Source of the DNA: Lysinibacillus composti
Lineage (GTDB): Bacteria; Bacillota; Bacilli; Bacillales_A; Planococcaceae
DNA length: 64,000 nucleotides
NCBI RefSeq assembly: GCF_016908465.1
Contig: NZ_JAFBDY010000002.1
Location: forward strand, 186,001 to 250,000
Direction of reading: 5' to 3'
Part shown: positions 16,147-25,699 of the stretch, in pieces
Layout: the number at the start of each line of letters is the position of its first letter
Numbering within the stretch: the stretch's first letter is position 1
Made by a program: the position numbers and the translations under genes
The notes under the pieces: generated by a model
The model's input: only the letters and a program-made list of their open reading frames with translations
Told to the model about the DNA's origin: nothing
Database searches by the model: none

Positions 16147-17256
16147 CTAAAATACATCAAGATGAATACGGTTTTTTGAAATGTAATCAAAAAAGTGAAT
16201 TTTATCCATATCAACAGCTAACTTTATAACTTGTCCTTCTTTAACTGCTGTTTGGGTATTAAGTCGGGCAATTAATGGTTGACACGCGATTTGCGAGTGT
16301 ATAAGATTTTCTGCACCTAATGATTCAATTAATTCTATTTTAACATCAATAGTAGAACATGCTGTATTATTAGGAAAGATAGATGCGTCATGAAGATCTT
16401 CTGGGCGGATACCTAATATGATTTCTTTGTTAACATATCCTTGCTTGCGTAAGGACATCATTTTAATTATAGGAATTTCCATTGTTAGATGATCGAAAAG
16501 AATTTTATCATGTAAAAGGGTGCCGGAAAAAAAATTCATTGCAGGTAAGCCTATAAATCCTCCAACAAAAACATTTTCCGGTTTATCGTAAACTTCTTTA
16601 GGAACACCAACTTGTTGAATTTTTCCGTTATTCATCACAACTAAGCGGGTTGCCATTGTCATTGCCTCAGTTTGATCATGAGTTACGTAAATGGTTGTAG
16701 TCTGTAAACGCTGATGCAATTTAATAATTTCAGACCGCATTTGTGTTCGAAGCTTTGTATCTAAGTTGGAAAGCGGCTCATCCATTAAGAATAATTTTGC
16801 GTCACGAACAATTGCACGACCTAATGCAACTCGTTGACATTGTCCCCCTGAAAGCGCCTTTGGTTTGCGATCTAAGTGTTCTTCGATATTTAGGATCTGT
16901 GCTGCATTTTTTATGCGCCGATCTATTTCATCCTTCGGGAATTTGCGACTTTTTAATCCAAATGCCATATTTTGATATACGTTCATATGAGGGTAAAGAG
17001 CATAGTTTTGGAAAACAAAAGCAACATCACGATCTTTTGGAGAAACATCGTTCATGTATTGTCCATCCATTATAATCTGACCTTGAGAAAGATCTTCTAA
17101 TCCCGCTAGTAGACGTAATAGGGTGGATTTCCCACAACCGGAAGGCCCAACCAAAACGATAAACTCTTTATCTTTAATATCAAGGTTAAAATTGTTTACT
17201 GCTTGAATGTCTTTATTGTAGGTTTTATAAATGTGTTGTAGTTTTAATTCAACCAA
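16147..17256 (-). CDS. ABC ATPase of the UgpC/MsmX type in the modC position
   Basis: Complete ABC ATPase: Walker A GPSGCGKST, Q-loop VFQNYALYPHM, signature LSGGQCQRVALGRA, Walker B LFLMDEP, H-loop THDQTEA, and a C-terminal regulatory OB/TOBE part. The sequence is of the sugar-importer (MsmX/UgpC/MalK) type, not of ModC type; the 3' domain is not the Mop fold. Yet it lies directly before modA-modB on the same strand and no modC is present. I infer that it energises molybdate uptake, or that it is a shared sugar ATPase that landed there. The signature has Cys where MsmX usually has Arg. Start: a TTG at 17256 gives MVELKLQHIYK, the usual family N-terminus, with AAAGGATG upstream; the ATG at 17265 abuts that ribosome site. 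Confidence 0.88.
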   Translation of the reverse strand: MVELKLQHIYKTYNKDIQAVNNFNLDIKDKEFIVLVGPSGCGKSTLLRLLAGLEDLSQGQIIMDGQYMNDVSPKDRDVAFVFQNYALYPHMNVYQNMAFGLKSRKFPKDEIDRRIKNAAQILNIEEHLDRKPKALSGGQCQRVALGRAIVRDAKLFLMDEPLSNLDTKLRTQMRSEIIKLHQRLQTTTIYVTHDQTEAMTMATRLVVMNNGKIQQVGVPKEVYDKPENVFVGGFIGLPAMNFFSGTLLHDKILFDHLTMEIPIIKMMSLRKQGYVNKEIILGIRPEDLHDASIFPNNTACSTIDVKIELIESLGAENLIHSQIACQPLIARLNTQTAVKEGQVIKLAVDMDKIHFFDYISKNRIHLDVF

Positions 17257-17403
17257 AGTTATCATCCTTTAAAGTATGTATATTTACGACGCAAAAATTT
17301 AATTGAACGTACTGAAAAATACTTATATGATCACTACATAATTATAATATAAATTCAATTGATTAATAATTTTTTTAATAAATTGGGGAGATAAAACAAA
17401 GAA

Positions 17404-17435
17404 CTACTACAACTTCAATACAGAAATTGTAGTAG
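17404..17435 (-). terminator. Terminator of the formate/nitrite transporter gene
   Basis: Arms CTACTACAACTTC (17404-17416) and GAAATTGTAGTAG (17423-17435) pair with one mismatch. On the minus strand they are followed by TTCTTTGTTTT. The hairpin is about 70 nt beyond the transporter stop codon; 17266-17403 holds no gene. Confidence 0.65.
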
Positions 17436-17504
17436 CACTAAGAGAACTAGTTAGTTAATATTGCAAAGCTCTTTTAAAATTGAACTGTTTGCTAAAACGT
17501 CAGT

Positions 17505-18299
17505 CTAATTTTGTGGCTTCTGAACTTGATTTGCTTGTTTATGATAAACATAAAAATATAAAAGTCCAACAAAACCAGCTCCGCCAACAGCATTGCCTAA
17601 GAAAGTCGGAATAATGTTTCTAAAAAAGTCAATCCAAGTAATTTCTCCTGCAAAAATGGCTGCTGGTATTACAAACATATTCGCGACAACGTGTTGGAAG
17701 CCAATTGCAACAAACGCCATAACAGGGAACCAAATGCCGGCAATTTTTCCAATAAAGTCATCTGCACCATAAGCAAGCCAAATCGCTAGACATACAAGCC
17801 AGTTACAACCAATTGCCGAAATAAAAGTTTGTAAGAACGATTCTTCTACTTTTGATGTTGCCATTGCAACCGTTTTATGTAGATATGGACCTGTTTCGGT
17901 TAAACCAACGACATGACCAAAGAAATACGCTATAAAAAGAGCACCAACGAGATTCGCTAAAGTGATCCAAAACCAATTATGAACAAGATTCCCTAGAGAG
18001 ATTTTCTTTGCATAAAACGCCATGGATACTGACATCATATTTCCCGTAATCAACTCTGCGCCCGCTAAGACAACTAAAATAAGGCCAACAGGGAATACGG
18101 CTCCTCCAATCAGGTTAGCAAGGCTTCCCCATTCAGTAGGCAAATTGCCGATGACACGAATATCTAGTAAATAGCCCAATGCAATAAATGCTCCTCCTAA
18201 AAATCCAAGTAACAACATATGTGAAAAGGGAAGTTTGGTCTTTGTCACCCCCGTTTCGATTGTTAACTCTGCAATTTTTTGTGGTTTATGAAAAGCCAA
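17505..18299 (-). CDS. Formate/nitrite transporter (FNT/FocA) family channel
   Basis: Pentameric membrane channel for formate or nitrite. It shows six hydrophobic helices and the FNT signatures LLGFLGGAFIALGY, GAELITGNMM, and NWLVCLAIWLA in the second half, with the histidine-bearing FQHVVANMF. The start is the TTG at 18299: a perfect AGGAGG lies seven nt upstream and the protein begins MAFHKPQKIAEL. The frame is open further upstream for 39 codons but that part crosses a terminator-like hairpin. The Moco and fdhF neighbours favour formate as substrate; B. subtilis has a comparable FNT gene (yrhG) near its formate dehydrogenase. Substrate not provable from sequence alone. Confidence 0.92.
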   Translation of the reverse strand: MAFHKPQKIAELTIETGVTKTKLPFSHMLLLGFLGGAFIALGYLLDIRVIGNLPTEWGSLANLIGGAVFPVGLILVVLAGAELITGNMMSVSMAFYAKKISLGNLVHNWFWITLANLVGALFIAYFFGHVVGLTETGPYLHKTVAMATSKVEESFLQTFISAIGCNWLVCLAIWLAYGADDFIGKIAGIWFPVMAFVAIGFQHVVANMFVIPAAIFAGEITWIDFFRNIIPTFLGNAVGGAGFVGLLYFYVYHKQANQVQKPQN

Positions 18300-18317
18300 T
18301 AAAATTCCTCCTAATTG

Positions 18318-18377
18318 AAAATAAAAAAGGTAGCATCTAAAAAAACCTTTTACAAAAAAGGCTTTTGAGATGCTACC
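18318..18377 (-). promoter_or_regulatory. Terminator-like hairpin in the FNT leader (putative attenuator)
   Basis: On the minus strand GGTAGCATCT (18377-18368) pairs with AGATGCTACC (18338-18329). An inner stem CCTTTT/AAAAGG (18361-18356 with 18351-18346) continues it. TTTTTTATTTTC follows at once. It ends only about 20 nt before the FNT start codon, just ahead of the ribosome binding site. This placement is that of a regulated leader terminator. Confidence 0.6.
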
Positions 18378-18419
18378 TAACGTCTTTGCACTCGATACAA
18401 AGAAATCAATCATCATAAT

Positions 18420-19650
<1,231 letters not shown>

Positions 19651-19654
19651 TTTT

Positions 19655-19702
19655 GTGAACGGTTAACTAGAATTGGAATTGTAAAGTCTATCAGAATAGA
19701 AT
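19655..19702 (+). promoter_or_regulatory. Predicted promoter and upstream palindrome for DUF485-symporter operon
   Basis: TTGGAA (19673-19678), 18 nt, TAGAAT (19697-19702). Just upstream, GTGAACGGTTAAC (19655-19667) is an imperfect palindrome that loosely resembles a catabolite-responsive element but departs from the consensus at several positions. The promoter is a fair match; the operator is a guess. Confidence 0.4.
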
Positions 19703-19752
19703 TTTACAAACACAAAGTAGAAGAAATGGACACAAATAAGGGGGTTGTATTT

Positions 19753-20073
19753 ATGGGGAATAATAAGCCAGCAATTGATTATGATAAAATTGCTGAAATG
19801 GGATCGTTCAAACAACTTGTAAAAAAGAAAAACGTATTTCTATGGTCTATTACTGTAATTTTCCTTGTAGCTTACATGTTGTTACCGATTCTAACGTCTT
19901 TCACGCAAATTTTACACCAAAAAGCAATTGGTGATATCACTTGGGTGTGGATTTACTCAGTTGGACTTTTCGTTATGACATGGGGTCTTGCTCACCTTTA
20001 CGTTTCAAAAGCAAATGTCTTCGATAAAGAAGCGAAAGAAATTATCGAAGAATATGAGAGAGGTGTTAAATAA
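19753..20073 (+). CDS. DUF485 membrane protein, YwcB/YjcH-like symporter partner
   Basis: Small inner-membrane protein with two transmembrane helices (VFLWSITVIFLVAYMLLPIL and WVWIYSVGLFVMTWGLAHLY) and a charged C-terminal tail. DUF485 genes routinely precede acetate/solute:sodium symporters (YjcH-ActP in E. coli, YwcB-YwcA in B. subtilis), as here. Start: ATG at 19753, eight nt after AAGGGGG, gives 106 residues, the family length; the open frame upstream is not conserved in type. The stop codon overlaps the next start by one base (TAATG). Likely an accessory to the symporter. Confidence 0.92.
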   Translation: MGNNKPAIDYDKIAEMGSFKQLVKKKNVFLWSITVIFLVAYMLLPILTSFTQILHQKAIGDITWVWIYSVGLFVMTWGLAHLYVSKANVFDKEAKEIIEEYERGVK

Positions 20074-21617
20074 TGAGTCCGATAGCAATTATCATGTTCT
20101 TAGCGATTGTTGGTTTAACTTTAGTCATAACTTGGTGGGCTTCTAGACGGACAAGTACCGCTACTGATTTCTATACAGCTGGCGGTGGTTTAAAGGGTTG
20201 GCAAAATGGACTAGCGATCTCAGGTGACTATTTATCTGCGGCTTCTTTCTTAGGTATTGCAGGATCGATTGCCTTAACTGGTTTTGATGGATTCTTCTTC
20301 TCATTAGGATATTTAGTGGCGTATTTAGTGGTATTATACATTGTTGCTGAGCCATTACGTAACCTTGGTAAATTTACTTTAGCAGATATGATTACTGCTC
20401 GTTTTGACAAATCTAAAGTTCGTGGAACAGCGGCTTTAAGTTCAATCGTAATTGTACTATTTTACATGATTGCACAACTTGTTGGTGCAGGTGCCCTTAT
20501 TCAATTATTATTAGGTATTCCTTATTGGTCTGCAGTTCTTTTAGTAGGTTTCATGATGACAATCTATGTATTATTTGGTGGTATGACTGCAACATCTTGG
20601 GTACAAATTATTAAAGCTTGTTTATTAATGTTAGGTACAGTAATTATCTCATTCCTTGTACTTGCTAAATTTAACTTTAATATTTTAACAATGTTCTCTT
20701 ATATGACTACAGCGACAGATGCAGGTGAAGCTTACTTAAACCCTGGACTAAAATACACAAACGGTATTGATACAATTTCAATGTTGGTTGCATTAGTTCT
20801 TGGTACAGCAGGTCTTCCACACATCTTAATGCGTTTCTTCACTGTTAAAGATGCGCAAACAGCTCGTTCATCAGTCATTTGGGCTACTTGGATCGTGGGT
20901 ATTTTCTATGTTTTAACAATCTTCTTAGGATTCGGAGCAGCTGCGTTTGTAGGTAAAGAGGCAATTGTTGCAGCAAACCCAGCTGGTAACATGGCTGCCC
21001 CACTACTTGCACAAGCATTAGGTGGAGACATTTTATTCTCATTCGTTTGTGCTGTTGCCTTTGCTACAATTTTAGCGGTAGTTGCAGGTTTAGTACTTTC
21101 AGGCGCTTCTGCCCTATCACATGACATTTATGGTCAAATTATTAAAAAAGGTAAAGTGACAGAAAAAGAGCAAGTTGTTGCTGCTCGTGTAGGCTCAATT
21201 ATTATTGCAGTTATTTCAATTGTGCTTGCATTAGGTGCACAAACATTAAACGTTGCATTCTTAGTATCATTAGCATTCTGTATCGCAGCATCTGCAAACT
21301 TACCAGTAATTATTTATACAATCTACTGGAAGCGCTTCAATACAAATGGTGCTGTAACAGCAATGCTAACAGGTTTAATTTCAGCATTAATTCTTGTAGC
21401 AGTTTCTCCAAACGTTTGGAATCCAGAAGCTGGTAAAGCAATCTTTGTAGGTGACCCATTAATTATGCTAACAAACCCTGCAATTATTTCTGTACCACTT
21501 GGTTTCTTAGGCGGAGTAATCGGTACTCTACTTTCTAAAGAATCAGATGAAGCGAAATACCGTGAAGTTGATGTTAAGGCACAAACTGGTATTTCTGTAC
21601 AAGATGTATCACATTAA
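20073..21617 (+). CDS. actP: Cation/acetate symporter, SSS family (ActP/YwcA-like)
   Basis: Sodium:solute symporter with about 13 transmembrane helices and 514 residues. It shows the N-terminal ATDFYTAGGGLKGWQNGLAI, ISGDYLSAASFLGIAG and the LPHILMRFFTVKDA motif typical of the acetate permease branch. It is encoded immediately after the DUF485 partner and both share a promoter; a hairpin ends the unit. Acetate, or another short monocarboxylate, is the likely substrate; the family also moves pyruvate and propionate, so the exact substrate is inferred. Confidence 0.92.
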   Translation: MSPIAIIMFLAIVGLTLVITWWASRRTSTATDFYTAGGGLKGWQNGLAISGDYLSAASFLGIAGSIALTGFDGFFFSLGYLVAYLVVLYIVAEPLRNLGKFTLADMITARFDKSKVRGTAALSSIVIVLFYMIAQLVGAGALIQLLLGIPYWSAVLLVGFMMTIYVLFGGMTATSWVQIIKACLLMLGTVIISFLVLAKFNFNILTMFSYMTTATDAGEAYLNPGLKYTNGIDTISMLVALVLGTAGLPHILMRFFTVKDAQTARSSVIWATWIVGIFYVLTIFLGFGAAAFVGKEAIVAANPAGNMAAPLLAQALGGDILFSFVCAVAFATILAVVAGLVLSGASALSHDIYGQIIKKGKVTEKEQVVAARVGSIIIAVISIVLALGAQTLNVAFLVSLAFCIAASANLPVIIYTIYWKRFNTNGAVTAMLTGLISALILVAVSPNVWNPEAGKAIFVGDPLIMLTNPAIISVPLGFLGGVIGTLLSKESDEAKYREVDVKAQTGISVQDVSH

Positions 21618-21626
21618 ATTAAATTT

Positions 21627-21658
21627 AAAAACCTCAAGTGAATTTCACTTGAGGTTTT
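21627..21658. terminator. Terminator of the symporter operon
   Basis: AAAACCTCAAGTG (21627-21640, A-rich start) pairs with CACTTGAGGTTTT (21646-21658) and a T run follows. It is positioned between convergent genes and can serve both. Confidence 0.8.
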
Positions 21659-21699
21659 TTATTGGTAAAAAAGCGGCAACCAAAGTAAATGGTGATCCC

Positions 21700-22608
21700 T
21701 TACTCTAGTGCTACTTCTTTTTCTTTTCTAGATAAGATGACGATCGTCAAAAGAATACATATGGACCCTAACCAATCGATTAACCCGAAAGGTACACCTA
21801 AAAAAATGACCGCTGTGATTGCTGCGGAAAGTGGCTCAGCACATGCCAGTAAACTAGTTTCTGAAGCTGTGAGATAGATTAAACTATTGAGATAACAATA
21901 AAATGCTAAGACAGTTCCACAGATGATGACAAAAAAGAAAGCAAAATTAGTGGAAAGATACCACTCGCCTTCGAACTTCCAAGGAGGATGAACGAAGCTA
22001 AATACTACACCTCCGATGAGCATTCCCCATCCAACAACAATTGTAGAGCCCCATCTTCTTAATAACTCAATCGGTTGAATCGTATAAAAAGCTAAACCAA
22101 TCGCTGCTAAAATCCCCCAGAAGAACCCTTCTTTTGAAATAGATAGCGTTTGGATATTGCCATGTGTCACAAGTAAAAAGGTACCAAATAAAGCTAAAAC
22201 AACAGCTAGAATTTCCTTTTTATTTGGAAGCCTTTTTGCTTTCATAATGAAGTAACTAGTCACTAATGCTGGACCTAAATATTGTAATATGGTTGCTGTA
22301 GCAGCGTTACTATGCACTATCGCGGCTAAATAAGTGTATTGTACACCAATCATACCAACAATCCCAAAAATCGTTACACTGAGGATATCCGCTTTGTGTC
22401 TCCAAATATCGAATATTCGATACCCTTCTCTTTTATAAGCAATAAGGGTTAACAATAACCCAGCACATAATAATCGAAGAGTAGTCATCCATTCAGCACT
22501 AATGTGTAAGGTTTGAAACATGTATTGTGAAACTGTACCCGATACTCCCCAAAATAGCGCACCGGTTATGACGAGGATGATCCCTTTACTACGGTTTTCT
22601 AAAACCAT
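21700..22608 (-). CDS. EamA/DMT family transporter
   Basis: Drug/metabolite transporter superfamily protein with about ten transmembrane helices and two EamA repeats (around residues 10-140 and 155-290). Typical segments are GALFWGVSGTVSQYMF, LQYLGPALVTSYFI and SLLACAEPLSAAITAVIFLGVPFG. Substrates of this group are diverse (amino acids, metabolites) and cannot be read from the sequence. It begins with ATG and is a single-gene unit between the symporter and luxS. Confidence 0.9.
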   Translation of the reverse strand: MVLENRSKGIILVITGALFWGVSGTVSQYMFQTLHISAEWMTTLRLLCAGLLLTLIAYKREGYRIFDIWRHKADILSVTIFGIVGMIGVQYTYLAAIVHSNAATATILQYLGPALVTSYFIMKAKRLPNKKEILAVVLALFGTFLLVTHGNIQTLSISKEGFFWGILAAIGLAFYTIQPIELLRRWGSTIVVGWGMLIGGVVFSFVHPPWKFEGEWYLSTNFAFFFVIICGTVLAFYCYLNSLIYLTASETSLLACAEPLSAAITAVIFLGVPFGLIDWLGSICILLTIVILSRKEKEVALE

Positions 22609-22687
22609 TTAACGTATCCTCCGAGTTTTTTATTACTACCATCATACTCTACTCAATAAACTTATCAATTATTAATAGATGAATAGA

Positions 22688-22724
22688 AAAAATGACTTAA
22701 GGAATTAGTCCTTTAGTCATTTTT
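22688..22724. terminator. Terminator of the ABC importer-luxS operon
   Basis: AAAAATGACTTAAGGA (22688-22703) pairs with TCCTTTAGTCATTTTT (22709-22724) with one mismatch around a 5-nt loop, directly after the luxS stop codon on the minus strand. Confidence 0.75.
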
Positions 22725-22733
22725 GATACTAAA

Positions 22734-23204
22734 TTATTCAGCAAATACGATGTGCCATTCAGAGCGTTTTTCTAAAAATTCTTTAGCAAGAGCTTGTGCA
22801 CCTTCTAAGCTGTGGCTTGCTGCCCATCCACATTGTACTTCGTTACATGCTGGTACAGATGTTGCTGCTAAAACATCTTTTAATGTGTTTTCAAGGATAT
22901 TCAATACATCATCATAGTCGTTGTGATTGATAAATGATAAATAAAATCCAGTTTGACATCCCATTGGCGAAAGGTCAATTACTTGTGATGAATGATTACG
23001 GATACGATCTGCCATTAAATGTTCTAATGAGTGTAAAGCAGGCATTTCCATATGTGCTTTGTTTGGTTGTTTAAAACGAATATCATATTTTGTTACAACA
23101 TCGCCTTTTGCACCTTCTTTTACCCCAGCAAGTCTTACATATGGTGCTACTACTTTTGTATGGTCTAGATCAAAGCTCTCTACATTTGTTTTTTCTTTTG
23201 TCAT
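22734..23204 (-). CDS. luxS: S-ribosylhomocysteine lyase LuxS
   Basis: Cleaves S-ribosylhomocysteine to homocysteine and the precursor of autoinducer-2, in methyl-cycle recycling. The metal site HSLEH, the catalytic cysteine in [10 protein letters not shown] and the third metal ligand in EVQCG are all present. The ATG at 23204 has AGGAGG upstream and gives the standard 156 residues; the upstream open frame is not part of LuxS. It is the last gene of an operon with an amino-acid ABC importer, which suggests co-control of sulfur amino-acid uptake and homocysteine recycling. Confidence 0.98.
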   Translation of the reverse strand: MTKEKTNVESFDLDHTKVVAPYVRLAGVKEGAKGDVVTKYDIRFKQPNKAHMEMPALHSLEHLMADRIRNHSSQVIDLSPMGCQTGFYLSFINHNDYDDVLNILENTLKDVLAATSVPACNEVQCGWAASHSLEGAQALAKEFLEKRSEWHIVFAE

Positions 23205-23217
23205 TTCTCTGTTCCTC

Positions 23218-23967
23218 CTAAATAAATTGCATGGATTGAATAAATGAATTAATTCGTTCATTCTCTGTATTATTAAAGAATTGTTCGGTTTTTCCGTCAA
23301 AAACGATTTCACCATTCTCTAAAAATAGTATACGATCTGCAACTACGCGTGCAAAGTTTAAATTATGCGTGACGATAATCATAGATTTATCTTCTTCGGC
23401 TAAGGCTTTTAATACCTTTAACACTTCACCTTCTAATTCTGGATCAAGCGCACTTGTCGGTTCATCAAAAAGTAAAAATTTAGGCTCCATAGCTAGTGCA
23501 CGGGCAATCGCTACACGCTGTTGTTGCCCACCAGATAATTGGGAAGGGAAACTATCCTTTTTGTGAAGTAATCCAACTTTCTCAAGTAACTGTTCGCCAA
23601 TACTAACCATTTTTGTTTTATCTTTTTTTAATACTGTGATTGGCCCTTCAATGACATTCTCAAGAACTGTCATGTGTGGAAATAAATTAAATGATTGGAA
23701 AACCATCGCTGTATTTTGACGAATTGATAATCTATCTTTTTGATTTAATTTCGCCGTGAAATCTACTTTTAACGACTCTATTTCTAGTGTACCAGTTTGA
23801 GGGATCTCAAGTAAATTGATACATCGTAAAAGTGTTGATTTTCCTGATCCTGATGGACCTAAAATCACAGTTGTTTCCCCTTTATTGAATTGTACATTGA
23901 TATTTTTTAGTACGTGATGTTCATTGAAATGTTTGTTCATATCTGTAAAAGAAACGATGGTGTCCAC
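23218..23967 (-). CDS. Polar amino-acid (probably cystine) ABC importer ATPase
   Basis: Cytoplasmic ATPase of an importer of the TcyC/GlnQ group. Walker [11 protein letters not shown]-loop [11 protein letters not shown], signature [16 protein letters not shown], Walker [12 protein letters not shown] and H-loop VTHN are intact. It has 249 residues and begins with GTG close to an AAAGGAA site. The order receptor-permease-ATPase is that of B. subtilis tcyABC, and the fusion of this operon to luxS makes a sulfur amino acid likely, but glutamine-type substrates cannot be excluded. Confidence 0.92.
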   Translation of the reverse strand: MDTIVSFTDMNKHFNEHHVLKNINVQFNKGETTVILGPSGSGKSTLLRCINLLEIPQTGTLEIESLKVDFTAKLNQKDRLSIRQNTAMVFQSFNLFPHMTVLENVIEGPITVLKKDKTKMVSIGEQLLEKVGLLHKKDSFPSQLSGGQQQRVAIARALAMEPKFLLFDEPTSALDPELEGEVLKVLKALAEEDKSMIIVTHNLNFARVVADRILFLENGEIVFDGKTEQFFNNTENERINSFIQSMQFI

Positions 23968-23974
23968 TTCCTTT

Positions 23975-24634
23975 CTAAACGTACTTTGAAGCTGATTTTT
24001 CTAATCTGCTTTGTAATGTTGTTAATACTGTACAGAAAACTAAATAAATAGCTGCTACTAGACTATAAATTGCTAGTGGTTCATATGTAAATGCAGTAAT
24101 TTGTTGTCCAATCATAAACATATCTGCAATGGTAATACTTGCAGCTAGAGATGTACCTTTTAAAAGATCAATAAAGTCGTTCGTAATGGGCGGTAAAGAA
24201 ATACGGACTGTCTGTGGTGCTATTACTCTGCGTAAAACTTGCCAATAAGACATTCCAAGTGACTCCGCAGCTTCCCACTGCCCTTTTGGTATAGATAAGA
24301 TCGATGCTCGAATCGATTCAGAGGCATAGGCGCCTGTATTTAAAGAAAATGTAATAATCGCAGCCGTCCAAGGATCTAGTGTAATTCCTGCTTTTGGAAA
24401 TCCGAAGAATACGATGAATAATTGTACTAATAATGGTGTTCCTCTAAAAATCCAAACATACGTGCTGAAAATGAATTTTAAAACTCTAAAGTTCGATAAT
24501 TTTACTAGTGCGGTGATTACCGCAATCACTAATGCAATGGCAAATGAAATAAGTGACAATGGGATTGTTACTATTAGCCCAGCCTTTAAAATGGGCCATA
24601 TAGAATTTAATACGATTTCGAGTTCACGGCTCAT
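23975..24634 (-). CDS. Polar amino-acid (probably cystine) ABC importer permease
   Basis: Membrane subunit of the His/Glu/Gln/Arg/opine permease family, with about five helices. The EAA loop ESLGMSYWQVLRRVIAPQ and the GTPLLVQLFIVFFG and IDLLKGTSLAASI segments are typical of cystine and polar amino-acid permeases. The ATG at 24634 (MSRELEIVL) lies about nine nt after AAAGG, so it is preferred to the TTG at 24652. It lies between its receptor and ATPase genes. Confidence 0.92.
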   Translation of the reverse strand: MSRELEIVLNSIWPILKAGLIVTIPLSLISFAIALVIAVITALVKLSNFRVLKFIFSTYVWIFRGTPLLVQLFIVFFGFPKAGITLDPWTAAIITFSLNTGAYASESIRASILSIPKGQWEAAESLGMSYWQVLRRVIAPQTVRISLPPITNDFIDLLKGTSLAASITIADMFMIGQQITAFTYEPLAIYSLVAAIYLVFCTVLTTLQSRLEKSASKYV

Positions 24635-24707
24635 CTTTTGGCATCCTTTCAAGTTGAATAAAGATAAAAATCAATCGGCCAATGAAGAGCCGATTGATCC
24701 GGTAATC

Positions 24708-25517
24708 TTATTGAATCATTACATTTTCATTGAAGTATTTCTCTGAGATTTTAGCAAATGTGCCATCTTCAAGACGCTCTGTAATAATATCATTTAATGC
24801 ATCGCGAAACTCTTCATTATTTTGATTTAAGATTAATGCGATTTCAGAAGAGCTTGTTTCACCATCAATTAATTTAATTGGTGCATCTGGTTGTTCTTTT
24901 AAGTAAGTTAAGAATGTAACTCGGTCATGGATTGTACCATCAGCACGTTTTTGTAAAACTAACTCAATTGAACTAGTTAAATTTTCAGTTGGTACAATCT
25001 CTGCTCCTAAATCGCGAGCATCTTGTGCAAAGTTACTAGTTACAGTTTGTGCTGCTTTTTTGCCTGAGAAATCTTCTAAACTTGCAATGTCTGAATCAGA
25101 ATGTACTGCTAATGTAGCAACTGATTTCATATATGGAATTGTGAAATCATACTTTTCTTTGCGTTCATCAGTAATAGAGATGTTGTTAATAACAAAATCA
25201 TATTTATCTGTATCAAGACCAGCGATTAATGAATCCCATTTTGTTTCAACATATTCGGCTTCAACACCTAGGTCTTTAGCAATTTGATCTGCAATTTCAT
25301 ACTCAAATCCTGTTAATTTTCCAGTTTCATCGTGGTAACTGAATGGAGGGAATGTTCCTTCAAGACCAATCGTAATGACACCGTCTTCTTGAATTTGTTC
25401 TAGTTTGTTTGTAGTTCCCTCTGTTGTTGATTTCGAAGAAGTAGCTTCATCACTACTGCATGCTGCTAACGCTCCAACTGAAAGTGTTAGTAGAGATGCA
25501 AATAACCATTTTTTCAC
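24708..25517 (-). CDS. Amino-acid ABC importer substrate-binding lipoprotein
   Basis: Solute receptor anchored as a lipoprotein: signal segment followed by lipobox GALAAC. The mature part is an SBP_bac_3 fold, with ITIGLEGTFPPFSYHDE, LTGFEYEIADQIAKDLGV and NISITDERKEKYDFTIPYM. At 269 residues it is the length of TcyA-type cystine receptors. GTG start with AGGAGG upstream, and a promoter at 25561-25589. It is the first gene of the importer-luxS operon. Ligand inferred from context only. Confidence 0.93.
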   Translation of the reverse strand: MKKWLFASLLTLSVGALAACSSDEATSSKSTTEGTTNKLEQIQEDGVITIGLEGTFPPFSYHDETGKLTGFEYEIADQIAKDLGVEAEYVETKWDSLIAGLDTDKYDFVINNISITDERKEKYDFTIPYMKSVATLAVHSDSDIASLEDFSGKKAAQTVTSNFAQDARDLGAEIVPTENLTSSIELVLQKRADGTIHDRVTFLTYLKEQPDAPIKLIDGETSSSEIALILNQNNEEFRDALNDIITERLEDGTFAKISEKYFNENVMIQ

Positions 25518-25560
25518 TTAAATTTCCTCCTGATTTAAACCTAGTTTTTTGATATGATTA

Positions 25561-25589
25561 ATATTATTACATATATTACTTTATTTCAA
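25561..25589 (-). promoter_or_regulatory. Predicted promoter for the importer-luxS operon
   Basis: Minus strand: TTGAAA (25589-25584), 17 nt, TAATAT (25566-25561), about 45 nt before the GTG of the receptor gene. Confidence 0.5.
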
Positions 25590-25650
25590 TAAGAATTTTT
25601 AAAATATTATGCATTTTCAATATTTGTTAAATTCTTAATATTAAAATTAA

Positions 25651-25687
25651 AAGGTATTTATAAGTCAACTAAACTTATAAATACCTT
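25651..25687 (-). terminator. Terminator of parE-parC
   Basis: A perfect 15-bp stem: AAGGTATTTATAAGT (25651-25665) with ACTTATAAATACCTT (25673-25687), 7-nt loop, followed on the minus strand by TTTTAATTTTAA. It begins 13 nt after the parC stop. Confidence 0.8.
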
Positions 25688-25699
25688 AGTTAATATAAT

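Noticed and set aside
19655-19667. CcpA binding site (cre) before the DUF485 gene
   Set aside because: About three mismatches to the consensus; kept only as an unexplained palindrome.
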